Shown: positions 1 to 9,016, numbered from the stretch's first letter. The stretch is 53,780 nt of DNA from Desulfovibrio sp. (GCA_031287575.1 JAITSV010000025.1:1-53780); one strand, 5' to 3'. A program made the numbers and translations. Notes: a model not told the origin generated them from the sequence alone.

Positions 1-283
1 CTGTTCCGCCCCCTCCCCCCCCGCACGCGCGGACCGACCCCGTACGCGGGCTGTTCCCGGTCCTGTCCCGGCAAAGCTTGCCGCTGCTGCCCGCCTCCCG
101 CTGGCGTCAGCCCGATCCGCCCGCGCCAGCCCCGCATCGCACGCCGCATGGACCGTTTCTTGCTTTACCACGGTGCAACGTCGTGTTTCCGACGCCTGCC
201 GATCCCGGCGCCGCAACCGGCGCGGGCCGCGCAACGCATGACCTTGTCCCTACGCCGCATACCCCTGGGGGGGAGACCGGACC

Positions 284-1780
284 ATGAAGAAGACACCGCA
301 ACACACCATGTGGACCATGGGCCTTTCCGAGGCCGATGCGGGGCTGCTGGCCGCCCATGCGGGCGGCGACTACCGCATCATCGCCCTGCCTCCGGGGCGT
401 GCGCCGTCCGCCCTGGAAATGGAGCGCGACGACCCGTGCCTGTTCTGGCTGACGTCCGAAGCGTGGACCGCCATCGCCAGCCAGCGCGAAGGCAAATCGC
501 AGCATCTCGACCTTGTCCCGCGTGTCCTGGTGCTGGAACCCGGCTACTCGCGCGAGGAAATAGAACGGGCGCTGGACAGCAGCTTCACCGATGTCATCAA
601 GCCGCCACTCACCCGTGCCCGCGTGCTGGACGTGCTGCGCCGCGCGGTGGAAACGCGCAACCTGTATCACGACATTCTGCGCATGACGCGCGAGATATTC
701 CTTGAACGCGAAATGCTGGCCCGCAAGAACGACACCCTGTCGTTCCTGGTGACCTTTCTGACGCGGGCCACCGAAAGCCTGGACCCGACGGAAATCCTGG
801 GCAAGGTGCGCGAAGACCTTTCGCTGCTGCTGCCGGTGACGGCGGTGCACGGCATCTTCTGGCCTCCGGTGCCCGAAGGGGTAGCCCTGGAGGCGGAACT
901 GTTCGTGGCCACCGCGCCCGACTGCCCGGTGAACGTACAGTGGGTTGACCTGTTGCTGGAATCGGCCCAGCGCTTGGGCAACGCGCCCATGGCAGGCTAC
1001 CGCGTCACCCACGTGCCCGGCATGGCCGAACTGCTCGACGCCACCGGCTGCGCCGTGGACCCCGGACAGCCCCCCGTGCCCGGCCGGGTGATCCTGATGC
1101 CGCTGCGCACCGGCAGCGAGGCGCTGGGGGCACTGGCCATCCTGACCGACGGCACCCAGACCATGGGCAAGGACCAGGCTCAGGCACTGGATTCGGCCAT
1201 GAAGCACCTGGCCCTGGCGCTGAAGAACGCCATGGTCTACCGCGAGGTGAAGTTGCAGGCCGACCACGACGCCCTGACCCGGCTGCACAACCGCCGCAGC
1301 CTGGATGAACGGCTGCGCACCGAATTCGAACGGCACCGCCGCTACGGCCACGCCATGAGCCTGCTGCTGCTGGACCTGGACCACTTCAAGGCCATCAACG
1401 ACACCTATGGCCATCTTGCGGGCGACGCGGTGCTGCGAGAGCTGGCCGACGTGCTGCGCAACTCCATCCGCACCACGGACTTCGCGGCCCGCTACGGCGG
1501 CGAGGAATTCGTGGTCATCCTGCCGCACACGGACGAGGCCCAGGGCCACATGCTGGCCGAACGGCTGCGCCACCGCATCGAGCAGTGCCGGGTACAGCAC
1601 CACGGGGTGCAGCTTTCGGCCACGGTGAGCATCGGCGTGGCGGGCTTTCGCCCCGGCGCCTTCGCCAACGTGGAGGAACTGGTGCGCGAGGCCGACCGGG
1701 CGCTCTACCTGGCCAAGGCCAATGGCCGCAACGTGGTGTGCACCATGACCGGCTGCGACGACGCCAAGGCCACCGGGTAA
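284..1780 (+). CDS. Diguanylate cyclase (GGDEF) with receiver-like and GAF-like N-terminal regions
   Basis: Predicted to make cyclic di-GMP from two GTP. The 498-residue protein ends in a full GGDEF domain (about residues 325-485). It has the GGEEF active-site motif, and an RTTD inhibitory I-site lies five residues before it, so product feedback inhibition is likely. Residues 1-130 look like a degenerate response-regulator receiver (a 'FTDVIKPPL' stretch resembles the conserved Lys region), but no clear phospho-acceptor Asp is visible. Residues 150-315 resemble a GAF-type sensor. The ATG at 284 follows a purine-rich GGGGGAGA site. The gene stands alone and a hairpin terminator follows it. The cyclase call is secure; the sensory input is unknown. 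Confidence 0.9.
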   Translation: MKKTPQHTMWTMGLSEADAGLLAAHAGGDYRIIALPPGRAPSALEMERDDPCLFWLTSEAWTAIASQREGKSQHLDLVPRVLVLEPGYSREEIERALDSSFTDVIKPPLTRARVLDVLRRAVETRNLYHDILRMTREIFLEREMLARKNDTLSFLVTFLTRATESLDPTEILGKVREDLSLLLPVTAVHGIFWPPVPEGVALEAELFVATAPDCPVNVQWVDLLLESAQRLGNAPMAGYRVTHVPGMAELLDATGCAVDPGQPPVPGRVILMPLRTGSEALGALAILTDGTQTMGKDQAQALDSAMKHLALALKNAMVYREVKLQADHDALTRLHNRRSLDERLRTEFERHRRYGHAMSLLLLDLDHFKAINDTYGHLAGDAVLRELADVLRNSIRTTDFAARYGGEEFVVILPHTDEAQGHMLAERLRHRIEQCRVQHHGVQLSATVSIGVAGFRPGAFANVEELVREADRALYLAKANGRNVVCTMTGCDDAKATG

Positions 1781-1806
1781 CCGGACCAGGTCACGAAAAA
1801 ATGACG

Positions 1807-1838
1807 CGGGGCGCTCTGCAAGGAGCGCCCCGTTTGCT
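1807..1838 (+). terminator. Rho-independent terminator after the diguanylate cyclase gene
   Basis: A 10-bp perfect stem, CGGGGCGCTC (1807-1816) with GAGCGCCCCG (1823-1832), has a 6-nt loop and is followed by TTTGCTT. It lies 27 bases after the cyclase stop codon. Confidence 0.75.
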
Positions 1839-1910
1839 TGCATGCCGGCCTCGCGCGGCTCGTGGCAACCAGGCGAATCGACAATCGGCATTACAAATCA
1901 ATGGCCGCGA

Positions 1911-2438
1911 TCATGAGCAAGTTCGATTGCGCAATCCCCGGCCCGCCTCATCACACCCGCAGGAGCAGGCGGAGACAACCTGCCGGGCCGCCACTGTCGG
2001 TGCCGGTTCCGCGCCTGTGCCGTCAGCCTCGAGCAACCGGGCCGCCACACTTCCCGCAACCTTGCCCGTAAACCTGATGCAGGCTTCCATGCCCGGCTGC
2101 TGCCCGAATATCTGCAACAATTCGGCACAGCGCGTGCTGCCTCCGGTGGCCAGCGCATCATCGCGCACGGCCCGGGCAACGTCCGCGGCGACATCCCAGT
2201 TTCCGGCAGGGTTCACCCGTCCACGCACCGCTCCCACCGCCAGCACCGCGCCCGAAATGGCCCCGCACAATTCCGCCTTGCAGCGGCCGATGCCGCCACC
2301 AAACGGTGTTGCAAGGCGCACCTGTCCGGACACGTCCAGCCCGAAGGCCTCGGTGATCGCCAGAAACACCGCTTCGGCACAATTGAATCCCGATTCGAAA
2401 CACTCCTCTGCCCGTCGTTCGATCTCTTGCAACTTCAT
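1911..2438 (-). CDS. C_GCAxxG_C_C-type cysteine-rich redox protein
   Basis: A 175-residue protein of the C_GCAxxG_C_C family, a small putative redox family common in anaerobes whose reaction is not established. The visible signature is an N-terminal 'FNCAEAV' block followed by a glycine-rich 'FGGGIGRC' and 'LCGAISGAVLAVG' segment. An extra tail of about 40 residues carries a cysteine cluster (ACSCGC). The ATG at 2438 is preferred because AGGGA lies about 7 bases upstream; an in-frame ATG at 2471 would add 11 residues. It is transcribed divergently from the LysR gene at 2587, so it is a likely target of that regulator (inference). Confidence 0.75.
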   Translation of the reverse strand: MKLQEIERRAEECFESGFNCAEAVFLAITEAFGLDVSGQVRLATPFGGGIGRCKAELCGAISGAVLAVGAVRGRVNPAGNWDVAADVARAVRDDALATGGSTRCAELLQIFGQQPGMEACIRFTGKVAGSVAARLLEADGTGAEPAPTVAARQVVSACSCGCDEAGRGLRNRTCS

Positions 2439-2521
2439 GGCATTGTCCCTTGTTATTCGGAGCATGGCCACCCCATCACCGTGACGGGGCTATCTGAAGT
2501 AGTGAATACGCGTTGCCCAAA

Positions 2522-2546
2522 ATCGAATCCAACGATACTTTTCGAT
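2522..2546. promoter_or_regulatory. Candidate LysR operator in the divergent intergenic region
   Basis: A 6-bp inverted repeat, ATCGAA (2522-2527) and TTCGAT (2541-2546), has a 13-bp spacer and lies in the 148-bp gap between two divergent genes. LysR proteins usually bind interrupted dyads of this kind next to their own gene. The assignment is by position and symmetry only. Confidence 0.4.
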
Positions 2547-2586
2547 GCGACCAATCGCGGTTTCCGAACGATCAACGGAGACGGAC

Positions 2587-4608
2587 ATGGAACTACGCGA
2601 CCTCAGAACCTTTGCGGCAGTGGCGCGCCTGCTCAGTTTTCATCGGGCCGCGGCGGAATTGAACGCCGCGCAATCCACGGTTTCCGCGCGCATCGCAGCG
2701 CTGGAAACGGAGTTGGGCGTCCGGCTGTTCGAGCGGCTGGGCCGCCGCGTGGCCCTGACGGAAGCAGGCGAGCGGCTGGTGCAATACGCGGCCAAGCTCA
2801 TCGACGTGGAAGACGAGGCCAGGGCCTGGGTCACCGGCGAATCGCGGCTGCGCGGCCTGCTCACGGTGCGCGTGCCGGAATCGCTCTGCGCATACCGCCT
2901 GCCGCCGGTCATCGCCGCGTTTCGCCGCCGCCACCCGGAAGTGGCCCTGCATCTGACCGCATGCACCCTGAACGGGCTGGAAAAGGACCTGCGCCAGGGC
3001 ATCACCGATCTGGCCTTCGTCATGGCCGACAGCGTGCGCGGCGGCGACCTGAACGTGGAAGCCCTGGGCATGGAACCACTGGTGCTGGTGGCCGCGCCAC
3101 ACCATCCGCTGGCCACGCGGGAGCGGGTGGCCGCCCGCGATCTGCACGGCGCCACGCTGGTGCTGTCCACGGCGGACTGTGCCTACCGCAGGGTGATCGA
3201 GGAAGCCCTGGCCGCCGAAGGGGTCCAGCCCTCCGCAGGGCTGGAATTTTCCAGCGCGGCGGCCCTGCGCGGCTGCGTGGCCTCCGGCGTGGGGGTTACC
3301 CTGCTGCCCGTGTCCGCCGTGCGCGACGAACTGCGCGCGGGCACCCTGCGCGCGCTGGCCTGGGCGGAACAGCCCTTTGAAACGGCGGTGCTCATGGTGC
3401 GCCACCGGGGCAAGTGGGTGTCCCCGTACATGGACACCTTCATGGAGCTGTGCCGCACCGCCTGTGGGGAAGCCGCCGGGACAGGGGCCCCCCCGGAGGC
3501 CATCTGGGATTTCCCCTGCCCCATGGCGGACGTGGCCACCATCCTGGAGCCGCCCAAACCCGTCCCAGACACCGACGAACGTCCGGGCACCGCCGATCAG
3601 CCATTGGCGACGGACGTCATGGTTTTGCCCTCTTCTCCGTCCTTGCCCGATACGCCCGGCACGCCGGATGCCGGGCCGGAAACCGCGCCGGACAGGGCTC
3701 CGTACGACCATCCGGACATGCGGCACGGCACGTGGCCGGATGCGGAGCCGGAAGCCCAGCCCCACGCGCGGCTTCACGACCACCTCCCCGGCCAGTCAGA
3801 CGACTTTCTGCATGGCCAGTCGGCCCCCCTGCCCGCCCCCGACTCCGCTCCATGGTCGGAGCCGTGGTCTGATTCCTTGAATGATCAGGAATTGATGGAC
3901 GATGCGGACACCGGCCCGGAAACGGTCTGGGGCAGCCCGATGGACAGGGCGCCGGAAATGGATGTCGAGATGGCGCCGGAGATGGAGCCCGATGTGATAC
4001 CGGACGTGCCCTGGGCCCATCCGGACGGTTTCAGCGGTCTTGCATTGGCCGATGAACCCTGTGCCGATGGGGACCATGGACCGGACATCTGTGGGGATAC
4101 CCGGCCTGGCAACGGCATGGACATGCCTTTGCACGCGCCGGAACCGGTGGCCCCGGCAGGGGCCGCGCCCGAACAGGTACCACACGCCGTGCCCCCGGCG
4201 TCCGGCATGGCCCCGGAAACCCGCCATCCGTCGCTGTGGGACATGCCGGAAACGTCCGGCCAACCGCCGGTATCTGCCGTGCCTGCCCCCGCAGCTGGCA
4301 ACGCGGAAGAATCAGGTACGCCGACCGTGCCCCCTGAACCGCCAATGCCGACAGAGGGGACGGCATCGACCGAATCCGCTGAGCTGGCCAGAGAGTTCGA
4401 ACCTGCCATCCTGCCTGATGGTGCCGGGCAGACGGTTCAGTCCGAAGGGGTCGAATCCCCCGATCTGGCCGATCAGGACCCGATGGCGCTACCGGGCGGA
4501 CAGGCCGCAACCCCACAAGAGCCCACCCGGCCCGCCCCGCCGGAACGCTTGCCGGAGCCCGCACCCGAGGCCCCGCAGTGGCTGTCGCTGCTGCCCCCCA
4601 AGCGCTGA
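2587..4608 (+). CDS. LysR-family regulator with a ~370-residue acidic/Pro-rich C-terminal extension
   Basis: Residues 1-60 form a standard LysR winged helix ('AVARLLSFHRAAAELNAAQSTVS', shown only in part here), and residues about 90-300 form a LysR substrate-binding domain. LysR proteins normally end near residue 300. This one continues uninterrupted to 673 residues with a tail rich in Pro, Glu, Asp, Ala and Met, predicted disordered. It ends in a compact hydrophobic/basic motif, PQWLSLLPPKR. The ATG at 2587 has GGAGA 4-9 bases upstream, so it is chosen over the ATG at 2545. Its likely target is the divergent cysteine-rich protein gene. The DNA-binding call is secure; the tail's role is unknown. 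Confidence 0.85.
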   Translation: MELRDLRTFAAVARLLSFHRAAAELNAAQSTVSARIAALETELGVRLFERLGRRVALTEAGERLVQYAAKLIDVEDEARAWVTGESRLRGLLTVRVPESLCAYRLPPVIAAFRRRHPEVALHLTACTLNGLEKDLRQGITDLAFVMADSVRGGDLNVEALGMEPLVLVAAPHHPLATRERVAARDLHGATLVLSTADCAYRRVIEEALAAEGVQPSAGLEFSSAAALRGCVASGVGVTLLPVSAVRDELRAGTLRALAWAEQPFETAVLMVRHRGKWVSPYMDTFMELCRTACGEAAGTGAPPEAIWDFPCPMADVATILEPPKPVPDTDERPGTADQPLATDVMVLPSSPSLPDTPGTPDAGPETAPDRAPYDHPDMRHGTWPDAEPEAQPHARLHDHLPGQSDDFLHGQSAPLPAPDSAPWSEPWSDSLNDQELMDDADTGPETVWGSPMDRAPEMDVEMAPEMEPDVIPDVPWAHPDGFSGLALADEPCADGDHGPDICGDTRPGNGMDMPLHAPEPVAPAGAAPEQVPHAVPPASGMAPETRHPSLWDMPETSGQPPVSAVPAPAAGNAEESGTPTVPPEPPMPTEGTASTESAELAREFEPAILPDGAGQTVQSEGVESPDLADQDPMALPGGQAATPQEPTRPAPPERLPEPAPEAPQWLSLLPPKR

Positions 4609-4737
4609 GGCTGCATTCCCGACGCGGCAGGCCCCTGTCCCGCCCCCCGCGTACGGCACCGCGTGCACCATGCCCCGGGCTTGACGGCGCACGGGGGGGC
4701 ATGCCACCCTTCCGCCGTCCACACGCCGAAACCTGAA

Positions 4738-4767
4738 AAGGCCGGACTCCCCAGGGAGTCCGGCCTT
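4738..4767. terminator. Bidirectional terminator hairpin between the LysR and GntR genes
   Basis: A long stem, AAGGCCGGACTCC (from 4738) paired with GGAGTCCGGCCTT (to 4767), has a very short loop and A residues on the left and T residues on the right. It lies between the convergent LysR gene (ending 4608) and GntR gene (ending 4797) and could stop both transcripts. Confidence 0.7.
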
Positions 4768-4796
4768 GTGCATGCCTGTCCGTTGCGTGGGCGTGA

Positions 4797-5651
4797 TCAG
4801 CCCTTGGCCTGTCCGGCCCGGCCAGCCTTGTCCTGCCGCCGGTCCAGGCCAACGCCAATCCCGCTCCCCCCGGAGGGGTCCACCAGGGTGCCTGCAAGCG
4901 GTGCCTGCCCGGCGGTACCGTCCTTGTCGTACACGTATCCGCCAATGGCGCAGCGGAAGCGGTACTTGTCGCCCCGGTGCAGGGCGCGGCTGAATTCCAC
5001 GGCCCGGCCCGTATCGGTGTAGACCACGCTCTCCACCCAGATGCACGGGCAGTTGTCGCCGATCTTCAGGTACTTGCGCTCGTTCTCCGTGGGCATCACC
5101 GCCCCCAGTTCCTGCCGCGAATGCAAAAGGCGCATGCCGTAGTCCTCGTGCAGCACCTTGTAGAGCACGGTATCCAGATTCTTTTCCAGAAAGTCCGGCA
5201 CCAGATCCGTGGGCAGGATGGAACGCTCCAGCACCAGCGGCACGCCGCTGGCCAGCATCAGCCGGTACAGGAAGATCACCGGCTGGCTCACGGCAAGATT
5301 CAGGTGGGCGGCAATCTCGGCATCGGCGAACTCTATGCCCGCCGCGATGGTCTTGTAGTGCGGCTCAAGCCCGGCACTGACGATATCGTCGTAGTAGGTG
5401 GTGATGCTTTCCAGCGAGCGGGTCAGCACGGGACTCTTTTCCGAAAGCAGGAACGTGCCCTTGCTGCGCTTGCGCACCAGCATGTGGTCGTTGACCAGCT
5501 TGTCGATGGCCTGGCGCACCGTCATGCGATGCACACCGAACATGGCGGCCAGCTCGTTCTCGTTGGGAATCTTGTCCCCCGGCCGGTACACCTTGTTCCG
5601 TATCTGCTCGGAAAGCCATTCGTAGATGACGAGATACTTGGATTTGCCCAT
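4797..5651 (-). CDS. GntR/HutC-family transcriptional regulator with UTRA effector domain
   Basis: A 284-residue regulator. Residues 1-70 form a GntR winged helix ('PGDKIPNENELAAMFGVHRM' region), and residues about 90-235 form a UTRA ligand-binding domain of the HutC/PhnF subfamily. The last 40 residues are Gly/Ala/Arg-rich and look unstructured. The start at 5651 (MGKSKYL) has AAAGGA just upstream; the frame remains open to 5825 but the extra N-terminus is not domain-like. It follows phnX and xsc on the same strand. HutC/PhnF-type proteins bind operators related to TGGTCTAGACCA, which matches the TGTCTAGACA palindrome between xsc and tpa. It is therefore the likely local regulator (inference). 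This differs from TauR, a MocR-type GntR protein, which controls taurine genes in other bacteria. Confidence 0.88.
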   Translation of the reverse strand: MGKSKYLVIYEWLSEQIRNKVYRPGDKIPNENELAAMFGVHRMTVRQAIDKLVNDHMLVRKRSKGTFLLSEKSPVLTRSLESITTYYDDIVSAGLEPHYKTIAAGIEFADAEIAAHLNLAVSQPVIFLYRLMLASGVPLVLERSILPTDLVPDFLEKNLDTVLYKVLHEDYGMRLLHSRQELGAVMPTENERKYLKIGDNCPCIWVESVVYTDTGRAVEFSRALHRGDKYRFRCAIGGYVYDKDGTAGQAPLAGTLVDPSGGSGIGVGLDRRQDKAGRAGQAKG

Positions 5652-5864
5652 ATCCTTTCCGTGGCCGGGCACGGTGCCGACACCGTGCCGGGCGTATTCC
5701 CCCTCATTGCCCTTGTTGCGGTCCGCAAGACAGCGAACGGTTTCGCTCCGCACCAGCGGACCCTGCCCGCGTATCACGGAAGCGTCCGTCCGGCCAGCCC
5801 CAGGGCACATTTTATCCGTTTTCATCCGGCATCCCCCGGCATGGCATGTCCGAGCGCGGCGGCC

Positions 5865-6707
5865 TCAGGCGGGATATGGCGTCTCGCCCCGGGCAAGGCG
5901 CACCTCTATGGCTTCGATGACGGAAAAGCAGTCGGCGACGGAATCCACCACGTAGTGCGCCCCGGCCTCGCGCAGCCGGGCGGTGGCCACGGCCATGCGC
6001 GCGGTCAGCATATCCGTATCCATCCGGGCCGCATCCGCCTCGGAAAGCCCCACGTCGTTGCCGGTGCGCACCACGCCCACGGTCCACATGCCCGCGTTGC
6101 GCCCCTCGTGCATGTCGGCCACCGTATCGCCGATCTTGACCATGGATTCCATGGGGTGCACCCCCAGCCGCATGGCGTTCAGGTAGCACATCCACGGATA
6201 CGGACGCCCGGCGGGCACCTCGGACGCATGCACCACCACGTCGGGGCTGTAGCCCTGGCGGGCCGCTTCGGGCACCAGCACTTCCATCATGGGGCCGGTG
6301 TAGCCGGTGCACGAGCCAAGGCCCATGCCCCGGCCCCTCACCCTGTCCACGAATTCCCCAAGGCCGGGCACCGGCACGGCATGGGCGGCGATGGTCCGCA
6401 ACATCAACGGCTCCACGTCGCGGTAGACGGCGTCCACCGCCGCCTCGCCGGGCACGTGCCCGTGCGCGGCGCGCCAGCGGGCCGCCACGCCATCCATGCC
6501 CAGCATGCGGCGCACGTGCTCGCGCTTTTCACTGCCCATGGGCTCGCGCGCTTCGGCCACGGAAACCTCCACCCCGTGCAGGGCAAAGGCCTGCACGAAC
6601 ACTGCCGCCGGGCCCAGGCAGCCGTGATCCACGGCGGTGCCTGCCCAGTCCAGCACCACGGCCCGCACCGGGCCGTCGTACGCGCGGGTGCGAAGAAACG
6701 GTCTCAT
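5865..6707 (-). CDS. phnX: Phosphonoacetaldehyde hydrolase (phosphonatase)
   Basis: Cleaves the C-P bond of phosphonoacetaldehyde to acetaldehyde and phosphate. The 280-residue protein is a HAD-superfamily enzyme of the usual PhnX length. The nucleophile motif DWAGT starts at Asp20, and the Schiff-base lysine is at Lys61 in 'PMGSEK'. Their 41-residue separation equals that of the characterised enzyme (Asp12/Lys53). The C-terminal blocks 'CTGYTGPMM', 'VPAGRPYPWMCYLNAM' and 'KIGDTVADMHEGRNAGMWT' are all family hallmarks. The ATG at 6707 follows CAGGTGG. It lies 251 bases downstream of xsc on the same strand, and no phnW is in the window. The substrate aldehyde may therefore be made by the neighbouring Tpa-type aminotransferase (inference). 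Confidence 0.93.
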   Translation of the reverse strand: MRPFLRTRAYDGPVRAVVLDWAGTAVDHGCLGPAAVFVQAFALHGVEVSVAEAREPMGSEKREHVRRMLGMDGVAARWRAAHGHVPGEAAVDAVYRDVEPLMLRTIAAHAVPVPGLGEFVDRVRGRGMGLGSCTGYTGPMMEVLVPEAARQGYSPDVVVHASEVPAGRPYPWMCYLNAMRLGVHPMESMVKIGDTVADMHEGRNAGMWTVGVVRTGNDVGLSEADAARMDTDMLTARMAVATARLREAGAHYVVDSVADCFSVIEAIEVRLARGETPYPA

Positions 6708-6772
6708 GTCCACCTGCCCACAGGTTTGAAAGGCTGGCACCCTTCCAAAGGAACAAACCGGCCAGAGGAACG

Positions 6773-6802
6773 GTACCGGCACCCCTGCAAGGATGCCGGT
6801 AC
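6773..6802. promoter_or_regulatory. Hairpin in the xsc-phnX intergenic leader
   Basis: A perfect 9-bp inverted repeat, GTACCGGCA (6773-6781) and TGCCGGTAC (6794-6802), lies in the 251-base gap between xsc and phnX. Nearby copies of a GGCACCC...CAA.GG pattern suggest a structured leader for phnX or a weak attenuator. I do not recognise a known riboswitch. Confidence 0.4.
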
Positions 6803-6958
6803 ACGTCCTGTAACCGAGGAAGGGGGAATACCCGCCCTTCGGGTTTATCTCGAATGGCACTGGCGGCGCGCCGTTCCGGGCTTGGGCCATGGCCTGTCCG
6901 GGTTCATTGCTGCGCACCGTCCGGCGCGCCGCCCATGCCGTTTCGCCGTAATGCGCGG

Positions 6959-8701
6959 CTACTTGGGGAAGTGCCGCTTGTCCAGGTGTTCGTACTTGGG
7001 CAGGTGCCGGATGGGCAGGGCCAGGGCGTCGCGCCGGAAGGGCGGGGCCAGGCGGGTGCCGTCGGTCATGATCTCGATGACGGCGGGCTTGCGGCTCTTG
7101 CGGGCGGCGTCCAGGGCATCGGCCAGGTCGGCCTGGGTGTTCACCTTGTAGCCCGTGGCGCCCATGGCTTCCGCGATGGTCGCGTAGGAGTTGGACCAGA
7201 TGTCCGCGCCCACGAAGCGGTTGTTGTAGAAGTCCACCTGGTTCTTCTTTTCCGCGCACCACGCCCCGTTGTTGTACACGGTGGCGATGACCGGCAGGTT
7301 GTACTGCACGGCGGTGGGCACCTCGAACAGGCTCATGCCCCAGGCGCCGTCACCCACGATGGCCACCACCGTGTCCTCCGGGCAAGCCAGTTGCGCCCCC
7401 AGGCCCGCCTGATAGGCAAAGCCGGTGTTGCCGAAGGTCAGCGTGGCCACCGAACGCTTGGCGTTGCGGAAGCGCAGGTAGCTGTTGGCCGTGGACGAGG
7501 TGTTGCCGATGTCCGTGGTGGCGATGGCGTCGTGCTCGGTGACGAAGCGCCCCACCACTTCCAGCGCCTTGCGCGGGTGCATGCGCCCTTCCATCACCGG
7601 CTCGTCGGCGATGGCGGCGATTTCCTTGTACCAGTCCTCCAGTTCCGCCTTGACCATGGCGTACACGGCGTCGTCGCGCCTGGGGTTCGGCATGGCCTCG
7701 CGCACGCGGGCCAGCAGTTCCACGGCGGCGTCCCTGGCGTCGGCGCACAGGCCCACGGCCACGGGGTGGGTCTTGGCGATGTGGCGCGGGTTGATGTCGA
7801 TCTGGACGATCTTGGCGGTCTTCGGGAAGTAGTTGATGTCGTACTGCGGCAGCGTGCCGAAGTAGGACAGCCGGGTGCCGATGGCCAGGATGACGTCGGC
7901 CTGTTGCAGGATGCGCATGGCCGCCTTGGAACCCATGTACCCGATGGGGCCTGTCCACAGCGGATGGTCGCAGGGGAAGGCGTCGTTGTGCAGGTAGGTG
8001 CAGGCCACCGGGGCATTGAGGTGTTCCGCCAGGGCCTTCACCGTTTCCAGCGCGCCGGAATCCACCACCCCGCGACCGGACACGATGACCGGACGCTTGG
8101 CCCCCTTCAGCACTTCCACCGCCTCGCGGAACTGCTCGGGATTGCCGATGCCGCCGGGGGCCACGCGGTATTGCGACGGAGCCAGGATGTCCTCGTCCAG
8201 TTCGCCGTAGAAGAAGTCGCGCGGGATATCCACCAGCACCGGGCCGCGTTCGGCGTAGGCGATGCGGAAGGCGGTGCGCAGGATGTCGGCGGCGCGCTTG
8301 GGATGCGGCACGCGAAGTGACGCTTTCGTGATCGGCTTGAACATGTTCCAGGTGTCACACTCCTGAAAGCCGTCCCAACCCACCGAAATGCTGCCCGCGC
8401 TGGGCGAAATGAGCACCATGGGCGTGTGAGCCATGTTGGCCGTGGCCACGGCCGTGGCGTAGTTGGTGATGCCAGGGCCGTTCTGGCCGATGCAAACACC
8501 TGCCCTGCCAGTCATTCTGGTGAAGGCGTCCTCCATGTGGCCCGCCGTCTGTTCGTGACGCACCGAAATGAAATCGATGCCCGCCGCCGGAAACAGGTCC
8601 AGCAGATCCATGAACGCGGAGCCGAGAATGCCGCTGACATGGGTGACGCCTTCCTGCACCAGCACTTCCGCCATTGCTTCACTGGGGGTCATCTTGGGCA
8701 T
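6959..8701 (-). CDS. xsc: Sulfoacetaldehyde acetyltransferase
   Basis: A thiamine-diphosphate enzyme converting sulfoacetaldehyde plus phosphate to acetyl phosphate and sulfite. The 580-residue length is normal for Xsc. The cofactor-activating glutamate is Glu50 in 'RHEQTAGHM'. The conserved blocks 'QNGPGITN', '[11 protein letters not shown]' and '[11 protein letters not shown]' distinguish Xsc from acetolactate synthase, and the ThDP-binding motif runs from 'GDGAWGM' to 'NNGAW'. The ATG at 8701 has a strong GAGGAGG site. The gene is divergent from tpa across a 315-base regulatory region. The sulfite made here is an electron acceptor in sulfite-reducing anaerobes, and acetyl phosphate can yield ATP through acetate kinase (not in this window). 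Confidence 0.93.
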   Translation of the reverse strand: MPKMTPSEAMAEVLVQEGVTHVSGILGSAFMDLLDLFPAAGIDFISVRHEQTAGHMEDAFTRMTGRAGVCIGQNGPGITNYATAVATANMAHTPMVLISPSAGSISVGWDGFQECDTWNMFKPITKASLRVPHPKRAADILRTAFRIAYAERGPVLVDIPRDFFYGELDEDILAPSQYRVAPGGIGNPEQFREAVEVLKGAKRPVIVSGRGVVDSGALETVKALAEHLNAPVACTYLHNDAFPCDHPLWTGPIGYMGSKAAMRILQQADVILAIGTRLSYFGTLPQYDINYFPKTAKIVQIDINPRHIAKTHPVAVGLCADARDAAVELLARVREAMPNPRRDDAVYAMVKAELEDWYKEIAAIADEPVMEGRMHPRKALEVVGRFVTEHDAIATTDIGNTSSTANSYLRFRNAKRSVATLTFGNTGFAYQAGLGAQLACPEDTVVAIVGDGAWGMSLFEVPTAVQYNLPVIATVYNNGAWCAEKKNQVDFYNNRFVGADIWSNSYATIAEAMGATGYKVNTQADLADALDAARKSRKPAVIEIMTDGTRLAPPFRRDALALPIRHLPKYEHLDKRHFPK

Positions 8702-9016
8702 GTCGAAGCCTCCTCAAGGGGGGTCGTACCGCGCTGCCTTTCCTGACAAAGCGCGATGTTGAAGTACTTTCGCGGCAGGTTCCCGCCCGTCGCAAAAAAC
8801 GCTTGACAAAAAAATAGCAAAGTCTCATCGCTATGTCTAGACAAAGCGAAAAAAGAAGGCGGCCAGCCTTCGGGAATTTTCGCCACGCCTTGGAGGACCG
8901 CCCGGAACATTGCCCATTCATTGACCTTATCGCAGCATTCCCGCCCGGAGGTTGCTCCCCGCGGTCCGCAAGTACAGGTGCCATCGTTTTTTCCTGACAA
9001 CCCCAAGGAGCAGGAC
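8702..9016. promoter_or_regulatory. Divergent control region between xsc and tpa
   Basis: A 315-base non-coding gap between two divergent operons, with a locally AT-rich core around 8790-8860. It holds a TTGACA -35-like element on the plus strand (8803-8808), a 20-bp palindrome (8829-8848) and a half-site GACAAAGCG at 8745-8753 nearer xsc. No convincing -10 hexamer can be fixed at the right spacing. Confidence 0.6.
8829..8848. promoter_or_regulatory. Candidate GntR/UTRA operator (20-bp palindrome)
   Basis: CGCTATGTCTAGACAAAGCG is symmetric at nine of ten pairs around a perfect TGTCTAGACA core. HutC/PhnF/NagR-type GntR proteins recognise GTCTAGAC-like palindromes. A regulator of that subfamily is encoded at 4797-5651. 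The site lies 20 bases after a TTGACA element, so binding could block the plus-strand promoter. No second full copy was found in the window. Confidence 0.6.

Noticed and set aside
1..283. Possible end of a gene at the left window edge
   Set aside because: No frame with recognisable protein content ends here; only the promoter and ribosome site of the cyclase gene can be supported.
107..1891. Long minus-strand frame opposite the diguanylate cyclase
   Set aside because: Composition is typical of an antisense shadow, and the plus-strand GGDEF protein is unmistakable.
6959..8701. Acetolactate synthase instead of Xsc
   Set aside because: The [11 protein letters not shown] and GFQECD blocks and the tpa-ald neighbourhood are those of sulfoacetaldehyde acetyltransferase.
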